From contig SGPM01000029.1 of assembly GCA_004802725.1 (NCBI GenBank), positions 1 through 64,000 on the forward strand: DNA of 64,000 nucleotides. Reading direction: 5' to 3'. Positions 47,659 through 60,611 of the stretch are shown here, one piece after another. Each line of letters starts with the position of its first letter. The stretch's first letter is position 1. The position numbers and the translations under genes are program-made. The DNA comes from Antrodiella citrinella. Its lineage: Eukaryota > Basidiomycota > Agaricomycetes > Polyporales > Steccherinaceae. The notes beneath the pieces were generated by a model that saw only the letters and a program-made list of their open reading frames with translations, was not told the origin of the DNA and searched no databases.

Positions 47659-50305
47659 ATGTCCTCCGTATCTCTGTCGCTGGCGGACATTGCCTACATT
47701 TCCGCAATCTACTTCTGGAGCCTTGTCACTGGTATTTTCTTCAGGGAAGTTCGACCGCGGGGCGCGTTCAATATTCCCAAGGATGGGCCCGTGATATTTG
47801 TCGCCGCACCGCACCATAATCAGGTACGTTAGTGATTTGCCATTACTAGCTGCCAGTTCGGAGATGAATGTTTGGTCAGTTTCTCGATATCTTGCTTGCG
47901 TTAGTCGTGTATCGAGAAACTGGGCGGTCGGTCCAATTTCTTGTAGCGGCAAGTAGTATGACGCGGTACATCATTGGACCTTTCGCCCGTATTCTTCGCA
48001 GCAGTAAGTGCTTTACAAATCACTCGTAGAATTCATATGATCTTAAATTGTAATATGCAGTACCTGTTAGGCGTGCCCAGGACGAAACGACTCCAGGAGT
48101 CGGAAACATATGTCTTTCGGAGGAGGATCCATGTCTTGTCCTTGGTCGCGGGACACGGTTTCTATCTCAGCTGAAACCGAAGATGTCCATTCTCCTCCCC
48201 AAATCCGTATCGTCTTTGTCCGCCGAAGTTCTAGAGGTTGTATCTGACACAGAAGTGAAGATCAAGAAGGAGTTTGCTGGCGCAAAGGGCGCAGACTCCG
48301 CCCTCTTCAGAGCACAAGTAGCTGCCAATGGCGGGTCAGGTCTGGAGTATAAGACGATGCCCTTTATCAACCATGAAGACATGTATCACCACGCTCATGA
48401 GTCGCTCAAATCTGGTGGCAGCATAGGAATCTATCCAGAAGGTGAGTCGAAAATTCAAATACCGTAGCTACTGTCTTATTTGGACTCAGGTGGAAGTCAC
48501 GATCGCACCGACCTGCTCCCTCTGAAAGCCGGTGCATGTATCATGGCATTGGGCACAATGGCCGCCTATCCAGAGGTCAATGTGAAGATTGTGCCAGTTG
48601 GCATCTTGTACTTCCATGCGCATCGCTTCCGATCTCGTGCTGTTGTGGAATTTGGCCAGGCCGTGGACATCCCGCCAGATCTCCTTGATAAGTATAAGCA
48701 GGGCGGTGTGTCGAAGAGAGAATCGATCTCGACGCTACTCGAAATGGTCTTTGAAGGCTTGAAGACAGTGACTCTCAGGGCACCGGACTATGAGACCCTC
48801 ATGGTATGTATGTCTCTTGTACTAGTAAATCCATGTGCTCAGTGCTGACGCGAACTCAAGCTGGCCCAAGCTGCACGTCGACTATACAGCACACCAGGAC
48901 AGCATCTCACATTGGGCCAGACGGTTGAGCTCAACAGACGATTTTTAGAGGGGTATGCACAATTCAAGGACGAGCCAAGGGTTATCAAACTGCGCGAAGA
49001 CGTCGTCAAATACAATCGTCTGCTTCGTGACCTAAGAGTACGAGATCATCAAGTTCGTCGTGACTTGCCTAGACTGTCATCTTGTTTTTGGCTGATCGTG
49101 TCTGTATAGGTGCCCGTGGCACAGAAAGCTGTCTGGAAGACGTTTGGCCTCTTGATGTACCGGCTGGTGCTACTGTCCATCTGGACTGTACTCGCTTTTC
49201 CTGGAGTAATCCTCAATGGGCCTGTATTCATCATTGCATCGATTATCTCTCGCAGGAAAGCGAAAGGTGAAGCGACCTTCATCAAACTTTTTCACTCCCA
49301 AAATCACTGACACGAATTTTCTTTATTCAGAGGCTCTGGTGGCTTCGAATGTCAAAATTGCAGGTCGAGATGTGCTTGCAACATGGAAAGTCCTAGTCGC
49401 TCTCGGTTTGACTCCCATCCTCTATGGATTTTATGCCTTCCTCTCTTTCCTCTCCGCTTACAACCAGGGAGCCTCCCTGTGTCGTCTGATCACTGCACCA
49501 ATCGTCACGCTGATATTGCTGCCTTGCGTTGCATATGCAGCTCTGAAGTTCGGTGAAGCGGGTCTTGACGTCCTGAAGTGAGTTCTTGAGCTTCCCTTAC
49601 GGTGACCCACTGGCAATACAGCTGATCGACCTCTTTTGTTCGTTTAGATCGCTGCGGCCGTTGGTACTTTCTCTCATTCCGGGACAGCAACATCACCTGA
49701 ACAAGCTCAAGGCCACCCGAATACGTCTTGCCAACGACCTGGTAGACATTGTCAATGATTTTGGTCCGAGATTATATGACGACTTTAAGGAGGTGAACCA
49801 TTCTATTTTCTGCCCATGTTACAAGTCCCATGGCTAATCTGACGGATCCCAAAAAGCAACGTATCATGGTGCCCTCCGCAAGTGCGCCACCCTCATCAAG
49901 TGGGCGTTCGGGGTTGTGGCGTCGTCGAAGTAGCATCGGAGCTGTAGATGCTCCAGGGCACTTCTTGTCGCATCCTATGGTTCGTAATTCAAGTTCCTTT
50001 GACCTGTCGCCTTGCACACGTTTATCATTCTGCAGACTTGGCTCGACGAGCGACTGTTCGGCTGGTCACGCAGTGCAAGCAGACAGATCTCAAGCTCCTT
50101 CGCTAATACAGCGACCACCACCACCACTAGCAGGCTGGACGTTCAGATTGTCTTGCCAGATGAACAGAATGACAGTGACGATGAGGATGACTATGACACT
50201 GGCATCGTTGGACGGGTTCCGCCAATGCACAGTGGCCGTGGGGATTCGTACGCTGATCTGAGGTCCCGCAAGCGAGCGGACAGTCGTGCTGTCGAAGGAG
50301 AGTAG
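47659..50305 (+). CDS. Glycerol-3-phosphate O-acyltransferase, Gpt2/Sct1 family, copy 2
   Basis: Tandem paralog of the gene at 44431. Exons 47659-47823, 47880-48003, 48061-48441, 48490-48803, 48861-49052, 49110-49266, 49331-49577, 49648-49792, 49857-49979 and 50036-50305 give 705 residues. Every intron sits at the same codon and phase as in copy 1, and exons 4 to 8 have identical lengths (314, 192, 157, 247, 145 nt). Motifs APHHNQFLDI, YPEGGSHDRTDLLPLK and YFHAHRFRSRAVVEFG are intact, so it should be active. It lacks the 66-residue extra C-terminal tail and its tail is acidic (DDEDDYD). Two donors are gttcgt. The divergent N-terminus and tail suggest different regulation or targeting. Confidence 0.92.
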
Positions 50306-50489
50306 TAGCGTGGCTCCGTTTGTGAGGTCTGGAATTCGGTAACTTGAAAGCGAGATACAGTCAAGTGTTGACAATCGTCGGCCTGTATAATACTAGATTG
50401 CAGTCATTCCTGCTTGAAAGATAATACAACGAGACCGATACAATATTCCAGTATGGGCATAGTAAGAGATCGCTGCAAACAGTGCACGC

Positions 50490-52334
50490 CTAATCGTCGT
50501 AAAGATCCGTCCTTCGCTTGCCAGCGGTCAGGACTTCTACACCGGTCTCCGTGATGCTATTCCGAGACCGTCAGTATGGGGTCAAGTATCGAACACTCCA
50601 CAAATCGACTCACAGAAGTGTTTCCTCGAATTGTGCACTCCTCTTGCCATTTGACGTAGCTGCAGTCCAGTCGTCTGGCCAGTGCATCAGATCGAATTTG
50701 GTGCCAAAGTTGAGCATCTATAAAAGTAGAGTGAAATGTGAATTTACAGTCAAAAATCGAGATTGTGTTATAACGTACGGGTTCAATGGTAAAGCACTGA
50801 GGAAGAAGTGACATATATAAGCAAGGTAATCGTTGAAGAAGAGAATACACGCACCATGCCAGGCTTCATGGTACCAACTGCGCGATTGTTCGCATAATGC
50901 GGAACGTTAGGAGAACTATGGAACAATTCGTGGATACCGTGGCCACAGTAGTCTCTGACGACCGAACAACCAGCCGCTCTTGCAACCGGCTCTCTAGACT
51001 CAAAACTATTAGCCTCGGACATCAAAGTGATCGTCATGAAACGAGGACTGACATTGTTTTACCAAGATCCCTGAAGAGTGCTCCGGGCTTGCACAGTTTG
51101 ATTGCCTGGTCCAAACTCTCGCGTGCTGCACGCATCAGCTTTTTGGAGTCATCATCGACTCGGCCGACAGGGTATGTCTCGTTGAGATCACCGTGGAATT
51201 CTGAACACACACAATGTCAACTTGGAATCTTTCTCGGGCCGTGAGATGACTACGCACTATCGTAATACAATGTCACGTCTATGAGTGTACACTCAGTGCA
51301 AGCTTCCTATGAAGGTATTCTGTGGGCTCACCAATATTGACTATGTCTCCCTCTTGCAGTCTGCGTTGATCTGGGATCCCGTGACAGATAACTTCGTTCA
51401 CCGACGTGCAGACTGACTTCGGGAATGTTCTATAGTTGAGTGTGGATGGGTATGCGTTTCGTTTAATGGTCTCGTTGTGTACTATCTCGTCTATCTCGTC
51501 GGTGGTGACACCAGGTTTGATATGAGAGGCAGCAATGTCGAGGACTTCTCGCGCTAGCTGAGAACCATCAGGGATACTTTCGCTGAGCGGAACGTGTAGG
51601 CCAACTCACTCGGCATACTGTGCGCATCTTCTCCTGTTCTACTTCGCTCAATATCCTGACGGGCTTTCCTGCTTCACTTCTCTCGGAGAAGGGTGTTCCT
51701 GAGACTGATCAAATAAAAGTCAGATTTAATCCGCTCACATCGTGTGCTTAACGGCACGAAATGTGCTCATGATCCTACCATCTTTTGCATAATCAGGTCT
51801 GTCGATGTGTTCTGGGACGATGCGCTTAGGTCCGAGAGGGTACTTGGGTCGCAAAGATCCAGTGAACGGAAACGACCCGAAGGGATTGAACGTTCCATCT
51901 GCAATGGAGTCACAATGAAATTGGCGGTATACAAAGCAGTATAGGATGTATACGGACCTTTGCTGATATTGGGATCATCTAGAAGCGGCTGGCGAGTTGC
52001 GATGTCGTGTATGACCCTGTGAGTTTTCTGGGAAGGTTCGAGGTTAGCCAGTGTATGGTCAGGTTCAGAGATAGACGCACCCCTACAAACACCAGGAGCT
52101 TTCCTGTCAGATGGTCGTGTCTGCAGGAGTATCATATCCGCTCACATCCCGACTTGAAGCAATCTTGAGTGCAGAAGTAAGATCCCTGAATTCCGAGTCT
52201 GCGCGGGATGAGTATGACACAATTCCGCAGTGAGAAGTAAGTGGTGCTTACTTGAGGCATGTGGGACATGCGAGACTTGCTGGAGGGTGGCCGTTGGGAC
52301 ATACGGAGCTCTGACAATTGATAACGGTGCTCAT
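50490..52334 (-). CDS. Methionine aminopeptidase 1 (type I, zinc-finger form)
   Basis: Removes initiator Met from nascent chains at the ribosome. Exons 52334-52252, 52198-52146, 52082-52081 (2 nt), 52027-51958, 51898-51779, 51698-51610, 51557-51332, 51278-51258, 51200-51053, 50993-50855, 50796-50779, 50717-50614 and 50556-50490 give 379 residues. The N-terminal C6H2 zinc finger uses Cys 7, 12, 23, 26, 37, 41 and His 49, 53. The catalytic domain shows [20 protein letters not shown], the metal ligands in NIDVTLYYD and [23 protein letters not shown] and FEETLLVT. Trp46 is built across three exons through the 2 nt exon. The residue before FTIEP is Cys rather than the usual Val. Divergent from the FAD monooxygenase. 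Confidence 0.93.
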
Positions 52335-52820
52335 GTCTGAAGAGGATACACGATCCAAAGGATGGGTCGGTGGCAAAGTCGAAGGAGAAGGTGGTGGTAA
52401 AGCGGGAAACTTTGCGAAGCTAGGGCGTCTAGATTATTTTGTTGATCTACGCGAAATCTCTCTTCCCTTTCTCAAACCGTGACGTTCTCAACGCCTGTGT
52501 CTACTCGGCCTCCGAGCTACGACTTCTCGTCTTCTATCAACTCGCACTTGTTTATTCTGACTGAGCGGGTTGTGTCACATCACACGATGAAGACGGACGA
52601 TAACTCGCGAGCAAATCCATGGTCGAATGCCGTATGCAGTTCTGAGTCTTCCAAACCTGCCGCGGTGGTGTTTCCGGCCTGTCATTAGCAATGTCAATGT
52701 GGTGCTCGTGTTCCCATCGTGACCCGACAGGAAGTATATATATAAGTATGCTCAGAGAGACAATCGTTACTACCTGTCCGAGTCCCACTTCTATTCTCAC
52801 TTCTACTCACTGATATATTC
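52335..52820. other. Divergent promoter region, MetAP1 / FAD monooxygenase
   Basis: 486 nt between start codons. A strong TATA element for the plus gene lies at 52736-52746; none is seen for the housekeeping MetAP1 side, which is AT/CT-mixed. Confidence 0.5.
52736..52746 (+). promoter_or_regulatory. TATA box of the FAD monooxygenase gene
   Basis: tatatatataa, 75 nt upstream of the ATG at 52821, suggesting inducible expression. Confidence 0.6.
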
Positions 52821-54309
<1,489 letters not shown>

Positions 54310-54411
54310 ATTCGCAGATCTGAGCTTCTCGCGTGTAACTGGCAGCAGAAATATTTTCTGTGATTCCGTCGCGCACTACCTATACATAATACATTTCATG
54401 AATGAATCCTG

Positions 54412-57366
54412 CTATGTCTTCGCCGCAATAACGGCTCCAACTCGACTCACATCGTCCCAGAGGTCCGAGATCCAGCGATCAGCCGCCATGTCAGCTACCT
54501 TCTTTCTCTCTTCTGCTATAAGGTGACACTGCTCCGCCATATCATCTCTCTCTTTCTCCATACCAAGATTGTGATACACGGTTGAAAGTAAGAATCGGAC
54601 GTCTTCCAATGCTTTCAGGAGTGAGATATCTTTGAAGGCACGTTCAGCATCGATGAGATATGGCAGACTTTCTCTGAGTGCTTCAGCTGCATAGCAATGT
54701 CAACGAGATGTAGCAACGAGCCTGAAGAGGTAAGAAACGTACGAGTCGAATTGCCTGCGGCAATGGTACATCGCGCGAGTGTCACCAGCCCAAACCCCTT
54801 CTGCTCGCCGTGTGCGGTTATAATCTGTTACGCCGGTCAGTGATATCGTAATGACATTCGCTGTCGCTGCAACATACCTGTGGCATGATTTGATTCACGA
54901 GTCGGAGACTCCACTTCGTCATACCGAACTCAAGGCCAATGTCTGCGAGCATAATGACAGCGGTCCTGTACAGCCCCCAGCGCTGCTGGAATTCGGCATG
55001 CCACAAAGCTGTCAGTAGAGACTCGATGTATTGGTGGGCCTGTCGAGTTTCCTGTGGACACTGAGTGAGAGATCCGAGAGAAGAAGAATTAGCTTATCAT
55101 GCTTACCCGCATATATAGAACGTCGTAAAGAGGATCGCGAATGATAGATTGTGTAGGCGTCTCAACCCCAAACCAATATTCTCGGGGATTGTGCGAAATA
55201 TTGGGGCGTCGAACCTTCAGAAACTCGTTGTATAAGCGAAGCTGTCCGCTACACAAAGTAGTCAGATGCTACAATACAACGATATGGCAGTCAATGAAAC
55301 TGTATACGCACAGACGGCTTGCTCGTAATACGAGGATATTCCAGATTTGGCCGGCCCATAAGTTGTAATTGTTGATACTCAAACCAGTCCAAATCGCCGG
55401 GGCGAGCAGTATGGCGATTGCTTGTTGATAGTTGCCAAGATGGGCATACTACGATGAGGTAAGAAAGATACATTCACAGGGTGAGAAGCTGTTTGACTCA
55501 CCGTGTACGCGTGATTCAACGCTGCGGTCAAGCCGGTGTTGTCATCACTGCCTGGTTCGGTGAAGGACATGACGAGTCTATTGTGAACAGTAGAGATCAT
55601 GGTACATCCTACGGGCCACATTTCAATTGAGAAGTTAGGAATCTAAGATGCTGACAGGTGAAGGATGACTCACCTAGCATATCCCATGCTATCGCTTGGA
55701 CCACATGCTGCGCCCATTGCTCAGAAGGAACTGGACGATGATGTTGGAAGTCGCTCCAATTATCGTACAGCGCAGAGACCTGAGTGATCTTGTCGAAAGT
55801 AGCTGACATTGGTTGTTGCTGCAAAGAACGGTCAGCAGCATGAATTGCATCGATAGTCCATACTTACATTGTTGACCTGCATCAGCTTTTTCACATCGAA
55901 TAGAATTTCGAAGGGATGCAGGTCTGGTTGTATCTCATTCAGGATGGGCTTTTTCCCTTTCTCCGGTATTCGATGCAGAAGTCTACACTTATCAGCGATG
56001 TGAACAACCAGTCGCAGATGACACTTACCCCAAGCAGTGTTGTAGGGTCAACTTGTCATTATGGGATCTAGCAACGTTGATCGCTTCATGCAAGAGCTAT
56101 GCAGCAGGTCAGCTCATCCGCAGACTGAAAATGAGAAGACACTTGCTTTCTGACAAGCCGGATATTCGTTCTGGATGTAGTGCATCCTAGCGAGATTGAG
56201 TAAAGCAAGCTGCCGCATGCCTCTTCGTAGAATTAGTAGTTGAACCAACAATGCATTGAGAATATAAGGCAACGCACGAGTCACTACCTTCGTGAAAGTA
56301 TTGCTCGAAGAAACAGCGTAATCGTTCCTCCGCGTTCATTGTGTCACCAGTCATTTCATCTTTAGCATACCTATGAACTGTCCTGTTAGAACAATGCTTT
56401 GAACGAAACTCCGACTCTCACCATGCATATGGGTCAACCTCTGCAAACTGCCGCTTATCCGCGTGCACCTTGAACAGGTAGTACGCTGTGCGTGATGTCG
56501 TAAGCGCAAACATCCTTCGACACAGAATGAGTGTCTACTCACAATTGTCCAATACGTCCAAGCGAATCCGGATAGAGTTCGGATCGAACTTATTCCCGAC
56601 CCAAGCATGGTAATCTGTATAGAGTTGACTTTGCGCCTCAAAGGACAACTTCACAAAGCTGACATAGCATCGTCTGATGAAGAAACCAAACAACGATCGA
56701 CGCTCCTTGTTGTGGCGCACTCAAATGAGAAAAAGACATGAAGAGACTGTTGCTAAACCTACAAAAATCGCTGCCTACAAGATTAAGATATCAACGAGGC
56801 AAGGGAGATGTGTGGAACAGGGCTTACATCGTCCTCGTCGTCATCTCGTCCCGCAACAAGCGATACTGAGTCTAATGAGAACATTCAAGTGTTTGAAAAC
56901 AAATCTGCTGGTAAGTTGCGTACCTTTGAAGAACAAAGCAAGGTGATCGGGAGAGAGTATGTACAGGTGCTGAAACGGACTGAGTTGGTCAAAGCGGTGA
57001 TTCGGAGAGGCGGTCACCCACTGTATTTTTGAGCTCCTTCACCAGCTCTTGTACATTTGTCTCACTTTTGGTTGGGTTATCTTCCACAGCCGCCACGAGC
57101 TGTTCATACGTCGCTGGCTGTCGCACCTTGAATACGGATTCCGTGAGACCTGTCTGACCAAAGGAGTGTTCGAAGCCACTTACTTCTGACACCTCCACCA
57201 TTAACACTCGATACATGTGTAGTTGAAAGATAGCTGATAGTTTGTTCGCATATTTGCGAAAGACAAGGTCAAGCAGTCTGATAAGATGGAGGTGGTGAGG
57301 TTTGAGGATGTGACTGGGAGTCGGATGGCCAGGCTCAGCGGCTTTCGGAAGTGCGTTTGCATTCAT
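54412..57366 (-). CDS. Anaphase-promoting complex subunit 5 (APC5)
   Basis: TPR-type scaffold of the APC/C ubiquitin ligase. Seventeen exons: 57366-57022, 56969-56924, 56871-56828, 56774-56763 (12 nt), 56705-56543, 56485-56422, 56370-56288, 56220-56141, 56096-56029, 55982-55868, 55818-55674, 55608-55502, 55448-55312, 55248-55107, 55051-54878, 54824-54743, 54686-54412; 693 residues. Typical blocks are ILKPHHLHLIRLLDLVF, IFERRSLFGFFIRRCYVSFVKLSF, LLHEAINVARSHNDKLTL, GQLRLYNEFLKVRRPNISHN, HAEFQQRWGLYRTAVIMLAD and LEDVRFLLSTVYHNLG, the last three TPR-like. It converges on the monooxygenase (102 nt). The start overlaps the end of an upstream frame (57653-57363), which may be a uORF, a separate gene or a 5' exon. 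Confidence 0.87.
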
Positions 57367-57653
57367 CGTTCTGAATCTGTGAGAAGTTCATTAGATAGAG
57401 CCTCAAGTTGAAGTATATTCAGATCACTCGCCGAGAACTTCAGTGCTGGGACGAACAAAGGATCATACGCGGTACGATCCTGAGCTCGGAGGAGGAACTT
57501 GACTCGGTTCGGAGGAAACGCGTCGCGGTCCCGGTCCCGAGTAAGGATGATCGGCGAAGAGGCGCGCGTGCGCTTGCCAGATTTTAGTGTAAGGCGTTCC
57601 TGATTGGCTGAAATATTCTGTAGCTCTGCTTTACTGACCCAAACTTCACTCAT
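57363..57653 (-). CDS. Open frame overlapping the APC5 start
   Basis: A 96-codon frame beginning MSEVWVSKAELQN and rich in Arg/Lys/Asp in the middle (LTRDRDRDAFPPNR). Its TGA overlaps the APC5 ATG as ATGA. It may be a translated uORF, an independent short gene, or the true first exon of APC5: a gttcgt donor at about 57440 and a ttctcacag acceptor ending at about 57375 would fuse it in frame to APC5. I do not recognise a domain. Its ATG is 30 nt from the divergent NOC3 ATG. Confidence 0.35.
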   Translation of the reverse strand: MSEVWVSKAELQNISANQERLTLKSGKRTRASSPIILTRDRDRDAFPPNRVKFLLRAQDRTAYDPLFVPALKFSASDLNILQLEALSNELLTDSER

Positions 57654-57683
57654 CTCTTTTATCCAAACCGGCTTCCACCAAAA

Positions 57684-60611
57684 ATGCCGCTGAAGCCTTA
57701 TAGGAAGCGTCAGGCAGAGGACAAACCCGTACGTCTTCATGTCACGCCTGTTCAAACTTTGCTAACGCGATGCTTGCTCCAGGGCCCTTCGAAGAAACGC
57801 AAAATCTCTGGTCCGAAGACCCAAAAGAAGAAGAAATCTGTTGCTGAGGGGAAAGAGAAAGCAGCGGACAGAGGGTTCATACCAATCCCTACCAATGATG
57901 TGGAGGACGAAGGGAGTGAAGTGGGCGATGAGGACATGGCGTTTTTAGAAGAGTATGGCGGGGCAGCTGGGTTCTTGGGCAAACTGGATGCAAAGGGTAT
58001 ATCAAGGTGCGTCTTGACTATCTATTTGCCTTCCTGATCTCATAACCTTCTTCCGTATAGGAGTAAGAAAGAGACCGACCGGTTACACCAAGCGAGCAAA
58101 CCTTCTCGCAAACAAGTCGAGGATGACCTGCCTTCCGTCGACTCCGGTAGTGAGGACGACGACGAAGCGGACGATGGTGCCTCTTGGAATAGCGATGAAG
58201 ACGACGACGACATATCACTACCTGATTCGATGTCAGATGATGACGAATCATCCGTTGCGTCTAGCTCGAAACCTCGACGGAAAGCCAAGGCTAAGGACGC
58301 GCTGAACGACGATGAAATGCCATACGAGGCCGTTCCTCGGAAGCGCAGATCATCATGGGACTCGGACGATGAAAAGGCTAAGGGTATAGCAAGACTACCT
58401 ATAAAGTTGGGAGATGGGCGCATCCAGACGTCGTCTGTTAAAGTATACCTGCCGGAGAAGAAGGAAGAGAGCGAGAGTGAATCGGAGGAGGAGCAACAGG
58501 AACAGCCTTCAAGATCTATGGTAGAAGATGTCTCTACTGGAGCACGCTTTGGCAGACCTGCGGTCGTGGACGTCATTGCAAATAAATCCCGCAAGATGCG
58601 TCTGCAGCTCGCTAAGGAGCAGATTGCAACCATATGTCAGGAAATCATTTCTGACCCCGAAAACAGTGTACGTGCTTTTCGCTTCTCAAGTAAATATTAT
58701 GACTTGACATTTTGTTCTACAATAGCTCGGTCTCCTGCGCCGTCTGCACACTTTCTCCCTACCCGTCATTTCGACCCCGACTCATCCCGAACCCGTTCCT
58801 AACGATCTTGTCGTCCGCAAACTCACTATTCTGTCCCAACTGGCTGTCTTCAAAGATATCATACCCGGCTACCGAATTCGTCCGCTAACTGAGACAGAAC
58901 TCGCGGAGAAAGTCAGTCAACTAGTGCAACGTACTCGTGACTGGGAGCAGGGCCTTGTCAGCATCTACCAAGTGTTCTTGAAGGCGTTGGATAAGGAACT
59001 CAAAGGTATGGCAGGCTCGATGAACAATGTGATGGTGACCTGACTGAGAAAAGTGTTCTTTTACAGCTAAGAGCGAATTAGCTGATGTCGCACTTCGGTG
59101 TATGTGCACTTTGCTGACTGAAGTGACACATTTCAACTTCCGCATTAACTTGATGAGCTCCATTGTCGCCAGCCTCAGTCGGAGGTCATGGGACAGTGTA
59201 AGTAGTTTTCTCCTGACATAGCCATCGACGCTAAACTTCCCTTGCCAGTCCTCGGACATTTGCCTCACCACCATCATTTCAGTCTTTCGCGCCGACAATA
59301 CAGGAGAAGCCTCCCTCGAACTCGTTCGACTCCTCAATCGTATGATTAAGGAGCGTAAATTCAAAGTCCACCCAGAAGTCCTTTCCTGTCTCGTCCACCT
59401 GCGCCTCCGGAACGAACTCGGTGTGCGTTCATCTGACTCTCGAACCGACAGACCGAACGACGCTTTCGGAGATCGCAAGAGCAAAAAATACGCTGCGAAT
59501 CGCGCCGCCCAGCGGCGCGCGAAGGGTAAGACGACCGATCAGCCGCACTTCAGTAAGAAAGCAAAGACGGCGCTGAAGGAGCGGCAGGAGATCCAGAAGG
59601 AGATGCGTGAAGCTGAGGCAGAAGTGGACAAGGAGGAGCGCGCAGCTACGGTAAGTTTCACCTCCTGGCTTAACGTCTGCCATCATCCCTAACCCCCAAC
59701 CCGTCTCCCTTCAGCATACGGAGGCGCTCAAACTCCTCTTCGTATTGTATTTCCGTATATTGAAAAACCCGGATCCTACTCCGCTGTTGCCAGCTGCTCT
59801 GCAGGGCATATCGAGATTCGCGCATCTCGTCAACATCGACTTTTTCAAAGACCTCATGAAAGTTCTGAAGGGACTGATGTTACGGGAATCGATCAAGGCT
59901 GCGGACGACGACTCCGAATCGACACCAGTTCTGGCGATGTCAGACCCGAAGGACATTCGCCATCAACTCTTATGCGTAACGACAGCATTTGAGCTTCTCA
60001 CTGGACAGGGTATGTCGTTATTCTCCAGATCGACACTTATTCTAACATCATGATTGTACCAGGAGAAGCTTTAGAAATCGACCTTACGGATTTTATCAAC
60101 CGTCTGTACGCGTTGATTCCAACACTCAGCCTGATGCCTACCATCGAAGATCCTCCGCCAACAACGCACGCCACACCCGCTGCGTCGGCCTCATCAATAT
60201 CCGCCCCCGCCACACTCGCTTCCATGCTCTTCCGCGCCCTGTCTCTCGCGTTCTCGCCCCGAACATCCGGTGCAGCAGGTGCGCCCCCTCCCTGGCGCCT
60301 CCGCCGCGTTCGCGAAGCGCCTCCTCGCCGCGTCTCTGCACTGGTCCGACCCCGCCACGACGCTCCGCGCGCTCGACTTCGTCAAGGCGCTCCTCGAGCG
60401 CGACCCGAAACTCGAGGCCCTCCTGTCCACGGACGACCGCGCGGTGAACGGCGTGTACCGAGCGGACCTGGATGATCCGCAGTTGTGTAATCCGTTCGGG
60501 TCGTCGTTTTGGGAGGTCCATCTGTTGATGAGGACGCATTGGAGTGAGGAGGTACGGACCGCAGCCAAGAAGTTCCTTCGCTCGAACGTATCAGCAGTGT
60601 CTGCTTCGTGA
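57684..60611 (+). CDS. NOC3: Nucleolar complex protein 3 (NOC3), frameshifted near the C-terminus
   Basis: Needed for 60S ribosome assembly and transport and for replication licensing in yeast. Exons 57684-57728, 57783-58006, 58061-58667, 58726-59005, 59067-59197, 59249-59650, 59715-60009 and 60063-60611 would give about 843 residues if one base is removed near 60284-60288. The N-terminus is basic and then acidic/Ser-rich; the conserved region includes LAKEQIATICQEIISDPENS, RMIKERKFKVHPEVLSCLVH, LKLLFVLYFRILKNP and, after the break, AAFAKRLLAASLHW, KALLERDPKLEALLSTDD and DPQLCNPFGSSFWEVHLL. As written, the frame instead ends at 60475 with a wrong Arg/Pro-rich tail. Intron 1 keeps frame if retained. 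The gene is essential elsewhere, so a base error in CCCCC is the simpler reading. Confidence 0.87.

Noticed and set aside
60050..60475. Arg/Pro-rich C-terminus of NOC3 as written (HAPRARLRQGAPRARPETR-like)
   Set aside because: It is an out-of-frame reading of sequence that encodes conserved NOC3 residues in the next frame.
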